From positions 1 through 23,046 of the forward strand of contig JBCDCB010000047.1 in the NCBI GenBank assembly GCA_039182735.1: a stretch of DNA of 23,046 nt. The letters run 5' to 3'. A program made the translations under genes and the position numbers. The notes under the pieces were generated by a model. It was given only the letters and a program-made list of their open reading frames with translations, did not search any database and had not been told where the DNA came from. This DNA is from JBCDCB01 sp039182735. GTDB lineage: Bacteria; Planctomycetota; Phycisphaerae; Phycisphaerales; UBA1924. Below, piece after piece: positions 15,966-23,046 of this stretch; position 1 is the first letter of the stretch; every line of letters starts with the position of its first letter.

Positions 15966-16013
15966 CGTGTTCGGTCTCAGGTTGTCGCGTGCCGACGTTG
16001 CGGCGCAACGGGA

Positions 16014-19000
16014 TCACTTGCCGGAGCAGTCGAGCCCGAGGTTGGAGACGACGAAGGTGATGTCGGCGGTCTGCGTGACGCCGTTGCCATCGACGTCGCC
16101 CGGGGTGCCCACCGCGCCGGGTGCCCCCGCGCCGAGGTTGGAGACCACGAAGGTGATGTCGGCGGTCTCGACCGAGCCGCTGCCATCGGCGTCGCCGGTG
16201 CAGGTGCCGGCCTGGCAGTTGACGCCCTCGGAGAGGTCGTTCGCGAGGAACTCGGGGTCAGTACCCAGACCGTTCGAGAGCCCGACGATGGCGTCGTTGG
16301 CGGTGATGATCAGCTGTGTGATCCGGATGGTTCCGTCGAAGAACATCTCGATCTGAAACGTGTTCGCGCCGGTATTGAAGTACTCGGGAACCTCGTTCCA
16401 CGTGGCGACGGCGCGGTCGGCGAGCTGCGCGAAGGTGATGTTGCCGTCCGAGTTCTGCCGGAGATCGTCGAAGAGACCGGCGATACGGACGTTCTCGAAG
16501 TGCACGGCGTATGTCTCGTTGTAGCGGGTATCGCCGGCATCGAACGTGACGTATCCGTTCGTCCCGACGAAAAGCTGGCTATAGCTATTCCCATAAAAGG
16601 GGAACGTCGCGCCGTCGGTCAGGGTGATGGCGGTGAAGCCGTCGTCGGCTGAACCGCTCGTCGGCGAGATGACATCGTGCCCCGCGGGATCGACCGGCAG
16701 GGCGCTGGCCTCTTCGACGCAGAGCGTGAATCCATCGACGCTCGACGCGGGAGTAAAGACGAGCTGGCGACCGCTGAGGTCGAACTCGGTGTCGAACTCT
16801 TCGGTGAAGAAGTCCGGCACCTCGGGCGTGCTGAACTGATAGCACTGACCGCCGTTGTCATCGCTCGCGGTGTTGCCGGCGGCGTCGGTCGAGTTGATCT
16901 GGAAGTTGTACGTGGTGTTGTCGGCGAGCCCGGTCAGCGTGACTTGATGGCTGGTCGAGCGTCCGTTCGACGAGACGCTCATCGAGGGCGTGCAAGAGGT
17001 GGCGTAGAAGAGGTCGATGCTGGAGGGCTCGTCGGTCGTGATCTCGATCGTCGCCTCGCGCGGCATGACGTCGATCGCGCTCGCGGAGAGCACCTGCGGG
17101 GCGACGCAGTCGAGCGTCGCCTGGGCGGTCGCGGTCGCGGGCGAGCCGGAACCGTCGTCGGCGTCGTTGTAGGTCACCGAAATGGTGTCGCCATCCGTCG
17201 CGGCGATGTCCGAGCCGAGTGTGATCGTGCCGCGGAAGTCGGCGGTCTCGGCGGCAGACTCGGTGAGGGTGACGGTGATCCCGCTCGGGTTTGCCGTTGA
17301 GGTGACGGTGACGTCCACGGTCTCGATCATGGTGTCGTCGGTGTTGAGCCCGCAATCGGAGACACGGATTTCGACCTCGCCGCCGCAGGCGAACTCGCTG
17401 TTGTTGAACGCGACGATGCCGGCGTCGGAGCAGTTCACGAGGAGCGGGGTGACGACGATGGAGAAGGGCTGGGGGCCTTCGGGGACGTTGAAGCCGACGA
17501 CTTCGATCGTCCACGCGCCGGGCTCGGGGTTCTCGACGAAGACCTGCTCGATGTTGTCCACGCGGTTCTCGGTGGTGCGGACGGCATCGGCGCCGGGGTT
17601 GGCGAGGCCGCCGAGCGTCCACGGGTAGGCGCGAACGCCGCTCGGGCTGTGCACCACAAGGTCAAGGTCGTTGACGAGCGAGGGGATGACGTTGGGCGAC
17701 GCGGGGACGTCGTCCCACGCGATGGTGACCTTCATCTCGGAAGCACCGGGCGACACCACGACCACGCCGGCGTAGGTCTGCCCCTGCGAGACGGACTCTT
17801 CCGCGAAGTTCTCCGCGGAGATGACCTCGAGCGCGGGGATGGTGCGGACGGAGCCGTAGCCGCTCTTGTAGTCGGGCCCCGGCTCGTGGATGTCCACGGC
17901 GGTGTGCGCGAGGAGCGTCTTGAGCGTGGAGTTGCGGAAGTCGTCGCGATCGGGGTAGGTCTCGCGGTAGTGCTGGAGGAGCAGGGCGCCCATGCCGGTG
18001 ACGGTGGGGGCGGACATCGAGGTCCCGCACTTGCCCGTGTAGGCCGAGTCGCTGCTGCTTGAGAGTGAGCGGACGGTGCCGTCGCCGCCTTGTTCGCAGC
18101 CCGGCGCGGAGATGTCGGGCTTCATGCGGTCGTCGTCCGCGGGGCCGTAGCTGCTGAAGGAAGTGGTGAGGTCGGTGTCGGAGTTGAGCGCGCCCACGGT
18201 GACGTGGTTCTTGGCGCAGGCGGGCGGCGCGGTGGTCTGGTAGAGGCTGCCGCACGAGGCGAAGCCGCCGCGTTCGTTGCCGTTGGCCCAGACGATCCGC
18301 ATGGGCGAGCCGGTGAGCCCGCCGCGGACGATGTTGTCGATGACGCCCGAGGTGATGCCGTAGTCGCCTTCCCAAGAGCACGGGAATCCGTTGGGTGCGG
18401 TGTTGGTGCCGATGGAGTTGTTGGCGATGGCGGCGCCGTGGTTCATGATGGCGTCGGTGTAGTCCTGCTCGATATCGCCGGGGTCGGTGTAAAGGAAGCC
18501 CGCCATGAGTGGGCCGCCGGTCTCGAAGCCGTACGAAACGATGTCCACAGCGGGTGCCATGCCTCGTTCGACGCCGCCGCTGGAGGCGCCGTCGCCACCG
18601 ATGGTGCCGGCGACGTGCGTGGCGTGGTCGGAGGTGGTGTCGGTGTCGGCGCCGGAGATGGCGCGTCCGCCGTAGTCGTTGTGGCTGAAGCGGATGCGTC
18701 CGCCGTCATAGACCATGACCATGACGCCGGAGCCGTCGAGGCCCCACGGCGCGTCCTGCGCGTCGTTGGCCTGCACGAGCTCGCGGTTCTCAGCGTTGAG
18801 CGTGCTGAAGGCGGGCAGCGCCGGCTCGACGTACATCACGCGGTCGTCGTCGGCCAGACGCTCGATGTCGGCGTAGCGCAGCCCGACCACGGCGCTGTTC
18901 GCGCCGTACATCGTGCTCAGGATGCGGCCACCCGCGTCGCGCGTCACGTCGCCCATCAGCTGCTTCGCGTCCACGTCCTTGTGAAGCATCACGTACACGA

Positions 19001-19520
19001 CGACCTCGGCCTCCCGGTGCCCGTTGGCCGAGACGAGCGTGCGGTTGTCGGCGTTGAGCGCTTCGCGGGTCTTGTCGTCGAGCACGGTCCACGGGTGGAT
19101 GAGCCCGTCGGCGAAGTCGCGGTGCAGCTTCCAGTCGCGCTGGACCTCCACGGCCTGCGTGAAGGGCGCGACCTCGACGGCGCGCGACGCGTCGCCGGTC
19201 ACCTTCGCGAAGTAGGCGTGATCGCCCAGGTACCCGAGCAGGTCGATCCCGCTGGTGCTGAGCTCGGAACGCTCGGCGCCTGTCAGCGGACGGTCGAACT
19301 GCACCACGATGCGCGAGCGGTTGCTGCGGGCGGCGTCGCGGTTAAGCGTCGTCGCCAGCTGCTCCGCCTCCATCGGGCGGTCGAAGCGTTCATCGACGGC
19401 GCGCCAGCGGACCTGGGCGCCGGCGGCGGCGGTGAGCGATGCGATGGTGATCCCCGCGGCAAGCGCGACGAGACAGCGGCCGCGGGCGCGACCGCCGTGG
19501 GCAAAGGCGCGTGTATGCAC
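16014..19520 (-). CDS. Secreted S8 (subtilisin-family) protease with Fn3-like, beta-rich and tandem dockerin-like domains
   Basis: About 1168 residues from GTG 19520, preferred because GGAG lies 7 bases upstream; an in-frame TTG at 19526 is too close to that site. A signal peptide (RCLVALAAGITIASLTAAAGA) is followed by a propeptide-like region to about 250. The catalytic triad is D272 (VMVYDGG), H299 (SDHATHVAGTI, with Ala for the usual Gly) and S501 (GTSMSAP); N415 in WANGNERG fits the oxyanion hole. After the catalytic domain come a beta-sandwich pre-peptidase-type region (about 560-690), a strand-rich part, an Fn3-like domain (about 805-900) and a region with FPFYGNSYSQLFVGTNGYVTF (about 970-1090). 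The C-terminus holds two calcium-loop repeats, DADGSGSVETADITFVV and DVDGNGVTQTADITFVV. These resemble dockerin type I repeats and may bind calcium or anchor the protein. Confidence 0.92.
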   Translation of the reverse strand: MHTRAFAHGGRARGRCLVALAAGITIASLTAAAGAQVRWRAVDERFDRPMEAEQLATTLNRDAARSNRSRIVVQFDRPLTGAERSELSTSGIDLLGYLGDHAYFAKVTGDASRAVEVAPFTQAVEVQRDWKLHRDFADGLIHPWTVLDDKTREALNADNRTLVSANGHREAEVVVYVMLHKDVDAKQLMGDVTRDAGGRILSTMYGANSAVVGLRYADIERLADDDRVMYVEPALPAFSTLNAENRELVQANDAQDAPWGLDGSGVMVMVYDGGRIRFSHNDYGGRAISGADTDTTSDHATHVAGTIGGDGASSGGVERGMAPAVDIVSYGFETGGPLMAGFLYTDPGDIEQDYTDAIMNHGAAIANNSIGTNTAPNGFPCSWEGDYGITSGVIDNIVRGGLTGSPMRIVWANGNERGGFASCGSLYQTTAPPACAKNHVTVGALNSDTDLTTSFSSYGPADDDRMKPDISAPGCEQGGDGTVRSLSSSSDSAYTGKCGTSMSAPTVTGMGALLLQHYRETYPDRDDFRNSTLKTLLAHTAVDIHEPGPDYKSGYGSVRTIPALEVISAENFAEESVSQGQTYAGVVVVSPGASEMKVTIAWDDVPASPNVIPSLVNDLDLVVHSPSGVRAYPWTLGGLANPGADAVRTTENRVDNIEQVFVENPEPGAWTIEVVGFNVPEGPQPFSIVVTPLLVNCSDAGIVAFNNSEFACGGEVEIRVSDCGLNTDDTMIETVDVTVTSTANPSGITVTLTESAAETADFRGTITLGSDIAATDGDTISVTYNDADDGSGSPATATAQATLDCVAPQVLSASAIDVMPREATIEITTDEPSSIDLFYATSCTPSMSVSSNGRSTSHQVTLTGLADNTTYNFQINSTDAAGNTASDDNGGQCYQFSTPEVPDFFTEEFDTEFDLSGRQLVFTPASSVDGFTLCVEEASALPVDPAGHDVISPTSGSADDGFTAITLTDGATFPFYGNSYSQLFVGTNGYVTFDAGDTRYNETYAVHFENVRIAGLFDDLRQNSDGNITFAQLADRAVATWNEVPEYFNTGANTFQIEMFFDGTIRITQLIITANDAIVGLSNGLGTDPEFLANDLSEGVNCQAGTCTGDADGSGSVETADITFVVSNLGAGAPGAVGTPGDVDGNGVTQTADITFVVSNLGLDCSGK
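16036..16168. repeat. Two 37-base direct repeats encoding the dockerin-like calcium loops
   Basis: 16036-16072 and 16132-16168 match at 36 of 37 bases (one G/C difference), 96 bases apart, inside the 3' end of the S8 protease gene. They encode TADITFVVSNLG twice. The near identity at DNA level suggests a recent duplication or ongoing gene conversion between the two repeats. Confidence 0.85.
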
Positions 19521-19805
19521 GAGCAAACTCCGAGTCTGGAAGTGAGTGATCCGTGATTCCCCAACCCGCGCCGACCAGCGACGCGCACCCCGAGGAGATT
19601 CAGAAATCGTGCGATTGAACGCAGATTCGTGAATTCCTCACGCAGGGAGGATGCGGCCATTCGTTGGAGATGCAACAGCAGGGTTCCGGATGGGTGACAA
19701 AGTGGGTCAGGGTCCCGAGCCGCGGTGCGATACGGGGGCGGCCAAGATCGGATGCCGAGCCCGCGTGTTTCCGGACGTGGGGGATGGACCCGCGTTCGGC
19801 GGCGC

Positions 19806-19819
19806 GTAAATCGGTTTAC
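19806..19819. promoter_or_regulatory. Putative LacI-family operator 1
   Basis: GTAAATCGGTTTAC: perfect 5-base arms (GTAAA / TTTAC) around TCGG, with core AATCGGTT fitting the AANCGNTT pattern of LacI-family operators. It lies 26 bases upstream of a TTGACA box. Confidence 0.5.
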
Positions 19820-19845
19820 TTGGTGAGGATTCTTTCGGGGAAATG

Positions 19846-19874
19846 TTGACAGTCTGTGAAGTCGGGGTCATGCT
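19846..19874 (+). promoter_or_regulatory. Candidate sigma-70-type promoter
   Basis: A perfect -35 TTGACA (19846-19851), 17-base spacer, and a weak -10 CATGCT (19869-19874). It is flanked on both sides by the two LacI-type palindromes. It would start transcription near 19881, giving the gene at 20165 a leader of about 280 bases. The weak -10 keeps confidence low. Confidence 0.35.
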
Positions 19875-19936
19875 TCACGCGGTCCAATGCGTGTCACAAC
19901 GCACCTGCCGAGCGTTCGTGTTGGACATGTGAAGAT

Positions 19937-19952
19937 GGTAAACCGCTTTACC
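19937..19952. promoter_or_regulatory. Putative LacI-family operator 2
   Basis: GGTAAACCGCTTTACC: perfect 6-base arms (GGTAAA / TTTACC) around CCGC, with core AACCGCTT fitting AANCGNTT. Its centre is 132 bases from that of the first palindrome. It lies just before the GGAGG of the small frame at 19968. Confidence 0.5.
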
Positions 19953-20164
19953 GTCACGGAGGATGAGATGATCGCACCCCGCCTCAGCCGCGCCGGAGGT
20001 CTGCTCCGTGCTTCGCTGCGCTCTGGGTCCGGTGATCTCTTTGTTCGGGCGGCTCCGAAGGGGGTCCGCTGACGTTGGAAGCGGGCCCGGGCACGTCCCG
20101 TGCCGCTGCTGTGTGTGTTTGGAACAGTGAGAGATCACCGAGAGAGAATCAGAGGAGCACGTTC

Positions 20165-20944
20165 ATGAAGTACGCATTGATTGCTGCGACCGCGTTTGTT
20201 GCCGCGCCCGCGATGGCCGGTCTCGTTGACACCCAGTCGGACAACGACGCCGCGAACTCGAACGTTGTTGACGACGGCGTCATCAACCCCGGGGAGTACT
20301 CCGCGACCTACACCGGCGGTGGCTCCGGCTTCGGCGGCCCCCTCGGCGGCGGCTCGCTCAGCTTCGACGCCGACAGCAGCAACCTGTACATCGGCTTCGA
20401 GCCGCAGGCCGGTTGGGACGGCAGCAACAACGTTGTGCTGTTCCTTGACACCCGTCCCGGCGGCGTCACCGATGACACCAGCCTCAGCGATATGGGCGAC
20501 CCCGGTCGCAACCTCTCGTCGAACCTGACGCGTGACGTGCAGGATAACTACGCGATCGGCGCCGACTTCTCGGTTGTCATCGGCGGCTTCGGCGTTGTCG
20601 TCTTCGAACTTGCCGATGACGGTACCGGCGCGCTCGTCTTCACCGCCTTCGAGGGCGACCAGGTCGGCGGCGGCGCGTCCGAGACGACCCTGTCTCTCGC
20701 CGCCCTCGGCGCGACCGGCACGGTTGACTTCTTCGCCGCCTTCGGATCCGACACCAACTTCATCTCCAACGAGACGATCCCCGCCTCGCCCAGCATCAAC
20801 GGCGGGAACAACCCCGGCTTCGACAACGACGGCACCGGCAACCCCGTTGACTGGGTTGACTTCAACCGCTTCAACATCCCGGCGCCCGGCGCCGTGGCGC
20901 TCTTCGGCCTCGGCGGTCTCGCCGCGGCCCGTCGCCGCCGCTAA
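20165..20944 (+). CDS. Secreted protein with PEP-CTERM-like C-terminal sorting signal
   Basis: A 259-residue protein from ATG 20165, with GAGGAG seven bases upstream. The signal peptide is MKYALIAATAFVAAPAMAG. The body is rich in Gly, Asp, Asn and Ser with alternating strands (SLSFDADSSNLYIGFEP, NNVVLFLDTRPGG), contains no cysteine and suggests an extracellular beta-rich fold. The C-terminus is PAPGAVALFGLGG, then LAAA and four arginines: the three-part layout of PEP-CTERM proteins that exosortase processes at the membrane. The exact PEP tripeptide is replaced by PAP, common in related bacteria. No exosortase gene is in the window. The molecular function is unknown; surface or matrix structure is a guess from the class. 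Possibly controlled by the LacI-type sites upstream. A terminator follows. Confidence 0.85.
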   Translation: MKYALIAATAFVAAPAMAGLVDTQSDNDAANSNVVDDGVINPGEYSATYTGGGSGFGGPLGGGSLSFDADSSNLYIGFEPQAGWDGSNNVVLFLDTRPGGVTDDTSLSDMGDPGRNLSSNLTRDVQDNYAIGADFSVVIGGFGVVVFELADDGTGALVFTAFEGDQVGGGASETTLSLAALGATGTVDFFAAFGSDTNFISNETIPASPSINGGNNPGFDNDGTGNPVDWVDFNRFNIPAPGAVALFGLGGLAAARRRR

Positions 20945-21018
20945 GCGTTCGTATCGCCCCGGCAAGGGACGAACAACAGCCGCGGGTTGCTTCGCGCTCG
21001 CGCCTTGAGAGATGACCG

Positions 21019-21050
21019 ACCGGCGAGTCCAAACGGGCTCGCCGGTTTCT
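21019..21050 (+). terminator. Rho-independent terminator after the PEP-CTERM-like gene
   Basis: A perfect 9-base stem (ACCGGCGAG / CTCGCCGGT) with a 10-base loop, followed by TTTCTTATT. It begins 74 bases after the stop codon. Confidence 0.85.
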
Positions 21051-21204
21051 TATTGGGCTCAACACGCCTCGGGCGAGTTCCCGATTTTGCCGCGCTCGGC
21101 TCAGGTCAAAGCCCGGTTTTTAAAGCGTCTTATGCGCTGCGCACGGTCTGGGGCCGGTTCGACGCGATGCTGTCTGAGTCGAACCACCTGAGACGAGAAC
21201 CGCC

Positions 21205-21591
21205 ATGCGACTCGCCGCGCTGCTCGAAGAACCTCCGCCCACCGACGGTGTCGGTGCGCGGTTCGGTGACGCGGATCGCGTGGTGCGTGCGGTGCTGGAG
21301 ACGCTCGCGGAATCGCTCCCGCCGTCGTGCGTGGTTCGTCTGATGCAGGCGCTTCCCCCGGAAGTCGCGGTGCATCTGCGCGGCGACGTGGGCGCGTCGC
21401 ACGGTGCGCCGTTCGTGGATCGCGTGCGTGCGCGATGCGACGATTCGGTGAGCGCTTCCGGCGAGCCGATCGAATCGGCGATCGGGCTGGTGTTGCGTGG
21501 GCTCGCCACGCGGCTTCCGGTCGCGGACGTTGAACGCATGCGCGGGGCGCTCGGGCAGTCATTTGACCGGTACTTCGAGCCGAGCGCCTGA
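21205..21591 (+). CDS. Small helical protein, DUF2267-like
   Basis: A 128-residue protein from ATG 21205 with a weak purine-rich stretch (GAGACGAGAA) upstream. Two helical repeats are visible: DRVVRAVLETLAESLPPSCV...LMQALPPEVAVHLRG (about 24-60) and IESAIGLVLRGLATRLPVADVERMRGALGQSFDRYF (about 89-124, quoted here in part as VLRGLATRLPVADVERMRGAL). The pattern 'vLraLadrLp...la.qLP..lr' is that of DUF2267, a family of unknown function. There is no signal peptide or membrane segment. Its stop is three bases from the end of the convergent response regulator gene. The family call is by eye. Confidence 0.65.
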   Translation: MRLAALLEEPPPTDGVGARFGDADRVVRAVLETLAESLPPSCVVRLMQALPPEVAVHLRGDVGASHGAPFVDRVRARCDDSVSASGEPIESAIGLVLRGLATRLPVADVERMRGALGQSFDRYFEPSA

Positions 21592-21594
21592 GCG

Positions 21595-22275
21595 TCACGC
21601 TTCGGAGAGGCCCTCGCGGATCGCGAAGCGGACAAGCTCGGCGCGGTCGTGGATGTCGAGTTTGTCCATGATCGACATGCGATGCGTATCGACCGTCTTG
21701 GGGCTGCGGTGGATCTCCTCGGCGATCGCGGCGCGGGTCATGCCCTTGCCGATCAGACGGAGAATCTGAAGTTCGCGCGGCGTGAGCAGGGAGAGCTTGG
21801 ACGACGGGCGGGCGCCGCCGTCGGTGTCGTCGTCCTGTGCGGCGTGCGCACGCTCGAGCACCCGATCGCCAAAGACGAACTCTCCGGTCATGACCCGGCG
21901 GATGGCGTTGATGATCACGCCTGGGTCGTCGGCTTTGGAGAGATAGCCCCAGGCACCGGCGTCCACGGCGGCATCGATGTACGAGTCGCGCACGTGCGCC
22001 GAGAGCATGATGACGCGGATATCCGGATGGCTCGCGTGCATAGTCTCGACCGCCTCGAAGACGTCGGGGCCCGGCATCTCGATGTCGAGCAGCACGACGT
22101 TGGCGTGCGCGGCTTCGGCTTCGCTCGCGAGGTTCTGCGCGTCGCCACGGCGCCCGGCGAACTCGAGGTCGGACTCCATTTCGATCCGCGCCTTCAGGCC
22201 TTCGACAAGGAACGCGTGGTCATCGACACAGAGAACTCGGATGGTGCCTTGCCGAACACTCGCGGGGTCATTCAT
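21595..22275 (-). CDS. NarL/FixJ-family response regulator
   Basis: A 226-residue two-component regulator from ATG 22275, behind ACGGAGG. The receiver domain shows the acidic pair D18-D19 (VDDH), phospho-acceptor D64 (VVLLDIEMPG), S92 (IMLSAH) and K114 (YLSKADD). The C-terminal LuxR-type helix-turn-helix spans about 160-222 (LTPRELQILRLIGKGMTRAAIAEEIHRSPKTVDTH, given in part: LTPRELQILRLIGKG and SPKTVDTHRMSI). It should bind DNA when phosphorylated. It overlaps the end of the upstream kinase gene by 8 bases, so the two were a co-translated pair. The target genes are unknown. Confidence 0.93.
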   Translation of the reverse strand: MNDPASVRQGTIRVLCVDDHAFLVEGLKARIEMESDLEFAGRRGDAQNLASEAEAAHANVVLLDIEMPGPDVFEAVETMHASHPDIRVIMLSAHVRDSYIDAAVDAGAWGYLSKADDPGVIINAIRRVMTGEFVFGDRVLERAHAAQDDDTDGGARPSSKLSLLTPRELQILRLIGKGMTRAAIAEEIHRSPKTVDTHRMSIMDKLDIHDRAELVRFAIREGLSEA

Positions 22276-22843
22276 GGGCGTCCTCCGTGGTCTGCGACTC
22301 GCGCTTGGGCACGAAACCGAGCATTTCGCGGAGCCCCGCGAGTCCGCTGCGCTCGCCGAGCACGTGTGCGCCGAGCCCGCTCCACGCCTCCGGCGCGTCG
22401 CCGAAGACGATGACTCTAGTCGAAGGCTGCGCGCGCGCAAGACGCCGCGCGACTTCGAGCGTTTCAGGGCTCGCTTCTGTGATCCATACCTCTGCATCGG
22501 GGATTGCGCCGGCGGGCGTCGGCAGCGTCTCTGCGTTGTACGAACGCAGGCACGCGGTGACGAACGCTGCCCGTCGCGGATCGCTCAGTGTCACCGCAAC
22601 CCGTTGAACGCTTTCGCGCGGATCGCGCGCGCCCGTGTCGTGGCCCGGCGGCGGGGCCGACGTGGCGGGAAGTTCGAGCACCACCTCGGTGCCCTCGCCG
22701 GGCACGGTGTCGATGCGCATGCGCCCGCCACAAGCGTTGACGACGCCGCGGACGAGGCTGAGGCCCATGCCGGTGGAGAGCCCGCGGGTTTTGGTTGTGA
22801 AGAACGGGTCGGCGGCGCGGCGGGCGATCGCGGGGGGCATCCC
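22268..22843 (-). pseudogene. Histidine kinase, C-terminal fragment cut at a sequence junction
   Basis: The frame begins inside a kinase ATPase domain at GMPPAIARRAADPFFTTK (the G1/F-box region) and continues with GLSTGMGLSLVRGVVNACGG (G2 box) and EGTEVVLELP. A roughly 110-residue C-terminal part follows (RVAVTLSDPRRAAFVT...RVIVFGD), which may be a degenerate receiver-like domain. The dimerisation helix with the phospho-accepting His and the N-box are absent because the sequence changes at 22841-22848 to an unrelated hydrolase. ATG 22840 is only the conserved Met of the motif, not a real start. Overlap with the response regulator gene shows it is the partner kinase. It is truncated either in the organism or by assembly. 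Confidence 0.85.
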
Positions 22844-23046
22844 GGGGTGAAAACAGCGGCCTTCACATCCAGACCATAGATCAGGCCCCTGAGCCCGATT
22901 GCGCCCCCCATGGAATGGGCAAGCATGTAGTACGGGCGCGGCAACTCGGGCCGAGCCTCGACCTCGGCCACGAACGCCCTCAGGTCCTTCTGAAAATCCA
23001 GAAAGTCGCCCACGTGGCCGGTGATGTTATCGGCGCCAAAATGATC
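22844..23046 (-). CDS. Lysophospholipase/alpha-beta hydrolase fragment, both ends missing
   Basis: From the window edge the minus strand reads DHFGADNITGHVGDFLDFQ, then about KDLRAFVAEVEARPELPRPYYM and LAHSMGGAIGLRGL, ending VKAAVFT before the junction. HSMGG is the nucleophile elbow (Ser) of the alpha/beta-hydrolase fold. GHVGDFLDFQ.D and the spacing match PldB-like lysophospholipase / monoacylglycerol lipase proteins, with the closest remembered forms in Alphaproteobacteria. The expected continuation (APMWG-like) is replaced by kinase sequence. Start and stop are outside or lost. Confidence 0.8.

Larger units (their letters stand above)
19521..20164. other. Long divergent intergenic region with regulatory palindromes
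   Basis: About 640 bases between the divergent S8 protease and PEP-CTERM-like genes. It contains the protease leader, two LacI-type palindromes (19806-19819 and 19937-19952), a candidate promoter (19846-19874), a 6-base inverted repeat GTGAAG...CTTCAC (19856-19878) overlapping that promoter, and a small 34-codon frame (ATG 19968 to TGA 20072) behind GGAGG with no recognisable product. Apart from these I see no gene. Confidence 0.55.

Noticed and set aside
18090..19556. 488-codon plus-strand frame opposite the S8 protease
   Set aside because: Antisense shadow; the triad and signal peptide lie on the minus strand.
19968..20072. 34-residue small ORF behind GGAGG before the PEP-CTERM-like gene
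   Set aside because: The ribosome-binding site is good, but the peptide has no recognisable feature and follows an operator-like site; a leader peptide is possible but cannot be supported.

Overview
The window is GC-rich, densely coded bacterial DNA that most resembles a marine-type Planctomycetota, probably class Phycisphaerae. The signs are a secreted protease ending in two dockerin-like calcium-loop repeats, a secreted protein ending in a PEP-CTERM-like tail (Pro-Ala-Pro-Gly, a hydrophobic stretch, then four arginines), a Cys-rich secreted protein with a duplicated domain, and tRNA genes without an encoded CCA. This assignment is inference; no rRNA or marker tree is available.

Layout. 1-1143 is a lower-GC flank with the start of a CIA30-domain protein and a poorly coding stretch. 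It meets the rest of the window inside a broken tRNA-Gly(CCC), of which only the 5' half survives. 1230-3173 (minus) is a secreted M28 aminopeptidase with a C-terminal PDZ domain, divergent from a secreted endonuclease/exonuclease/phosphatase protein (3359-4549). 4585-7921 is a tightly packed operon for cytochrome oxidase assembly: heme O synthase (ctaB), an ABC ATPase with an in-frame amber codon, an ABC-2 permease and a SCO1/SenC copper protein, closed by a hairpin terminator. 8043-9602 (minus) is the duplicated-domain Cys-rich secreted protein. 10105-11704 holds tRNA-His(GTG) directly followed by histidyl-tRNA synthetase, convergent with a GH13 glycosidase (11701-13248, minus). 13304-15853 is a FecCD-type permease, its ATPase and a heme-oxygenase-like enzyme, which suggests heme or iron acquisition. 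16014-19520 (minus) is a large S8 protease. Two LacI-type palindromes lie in the gap before the PEP-CTERM-like protein (20165-20944). A DUF2267-like protein follows, then a NarL/FixJ response regulator (minus) whose partner histidine kinase is cut off at about 22843. There the sequence switches to a fragment of a lysophospholipase-like alpha/beta hydrolase.

Most notable points: (1) the tRNA-His lacks the usual encoded G-1 and has U72, A73 and U20a, as in the divergent Caulobacter-type tRNA-His, and sits beside its synthetase; (2) a TAG codon splits the oxidase-assembly ABC ATPase before its Walker A motif; (3) both ends of the window show abrupt junctions (half tRNA at 1143/1144; kinase/lipase at about 22843), due either to rearrangement or to assembly chimerism; (4) two AANCGNTT-core palindromes bracket a candidate promoter. 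I found no CRISPR array, transposase, integrase or recognised defence system.
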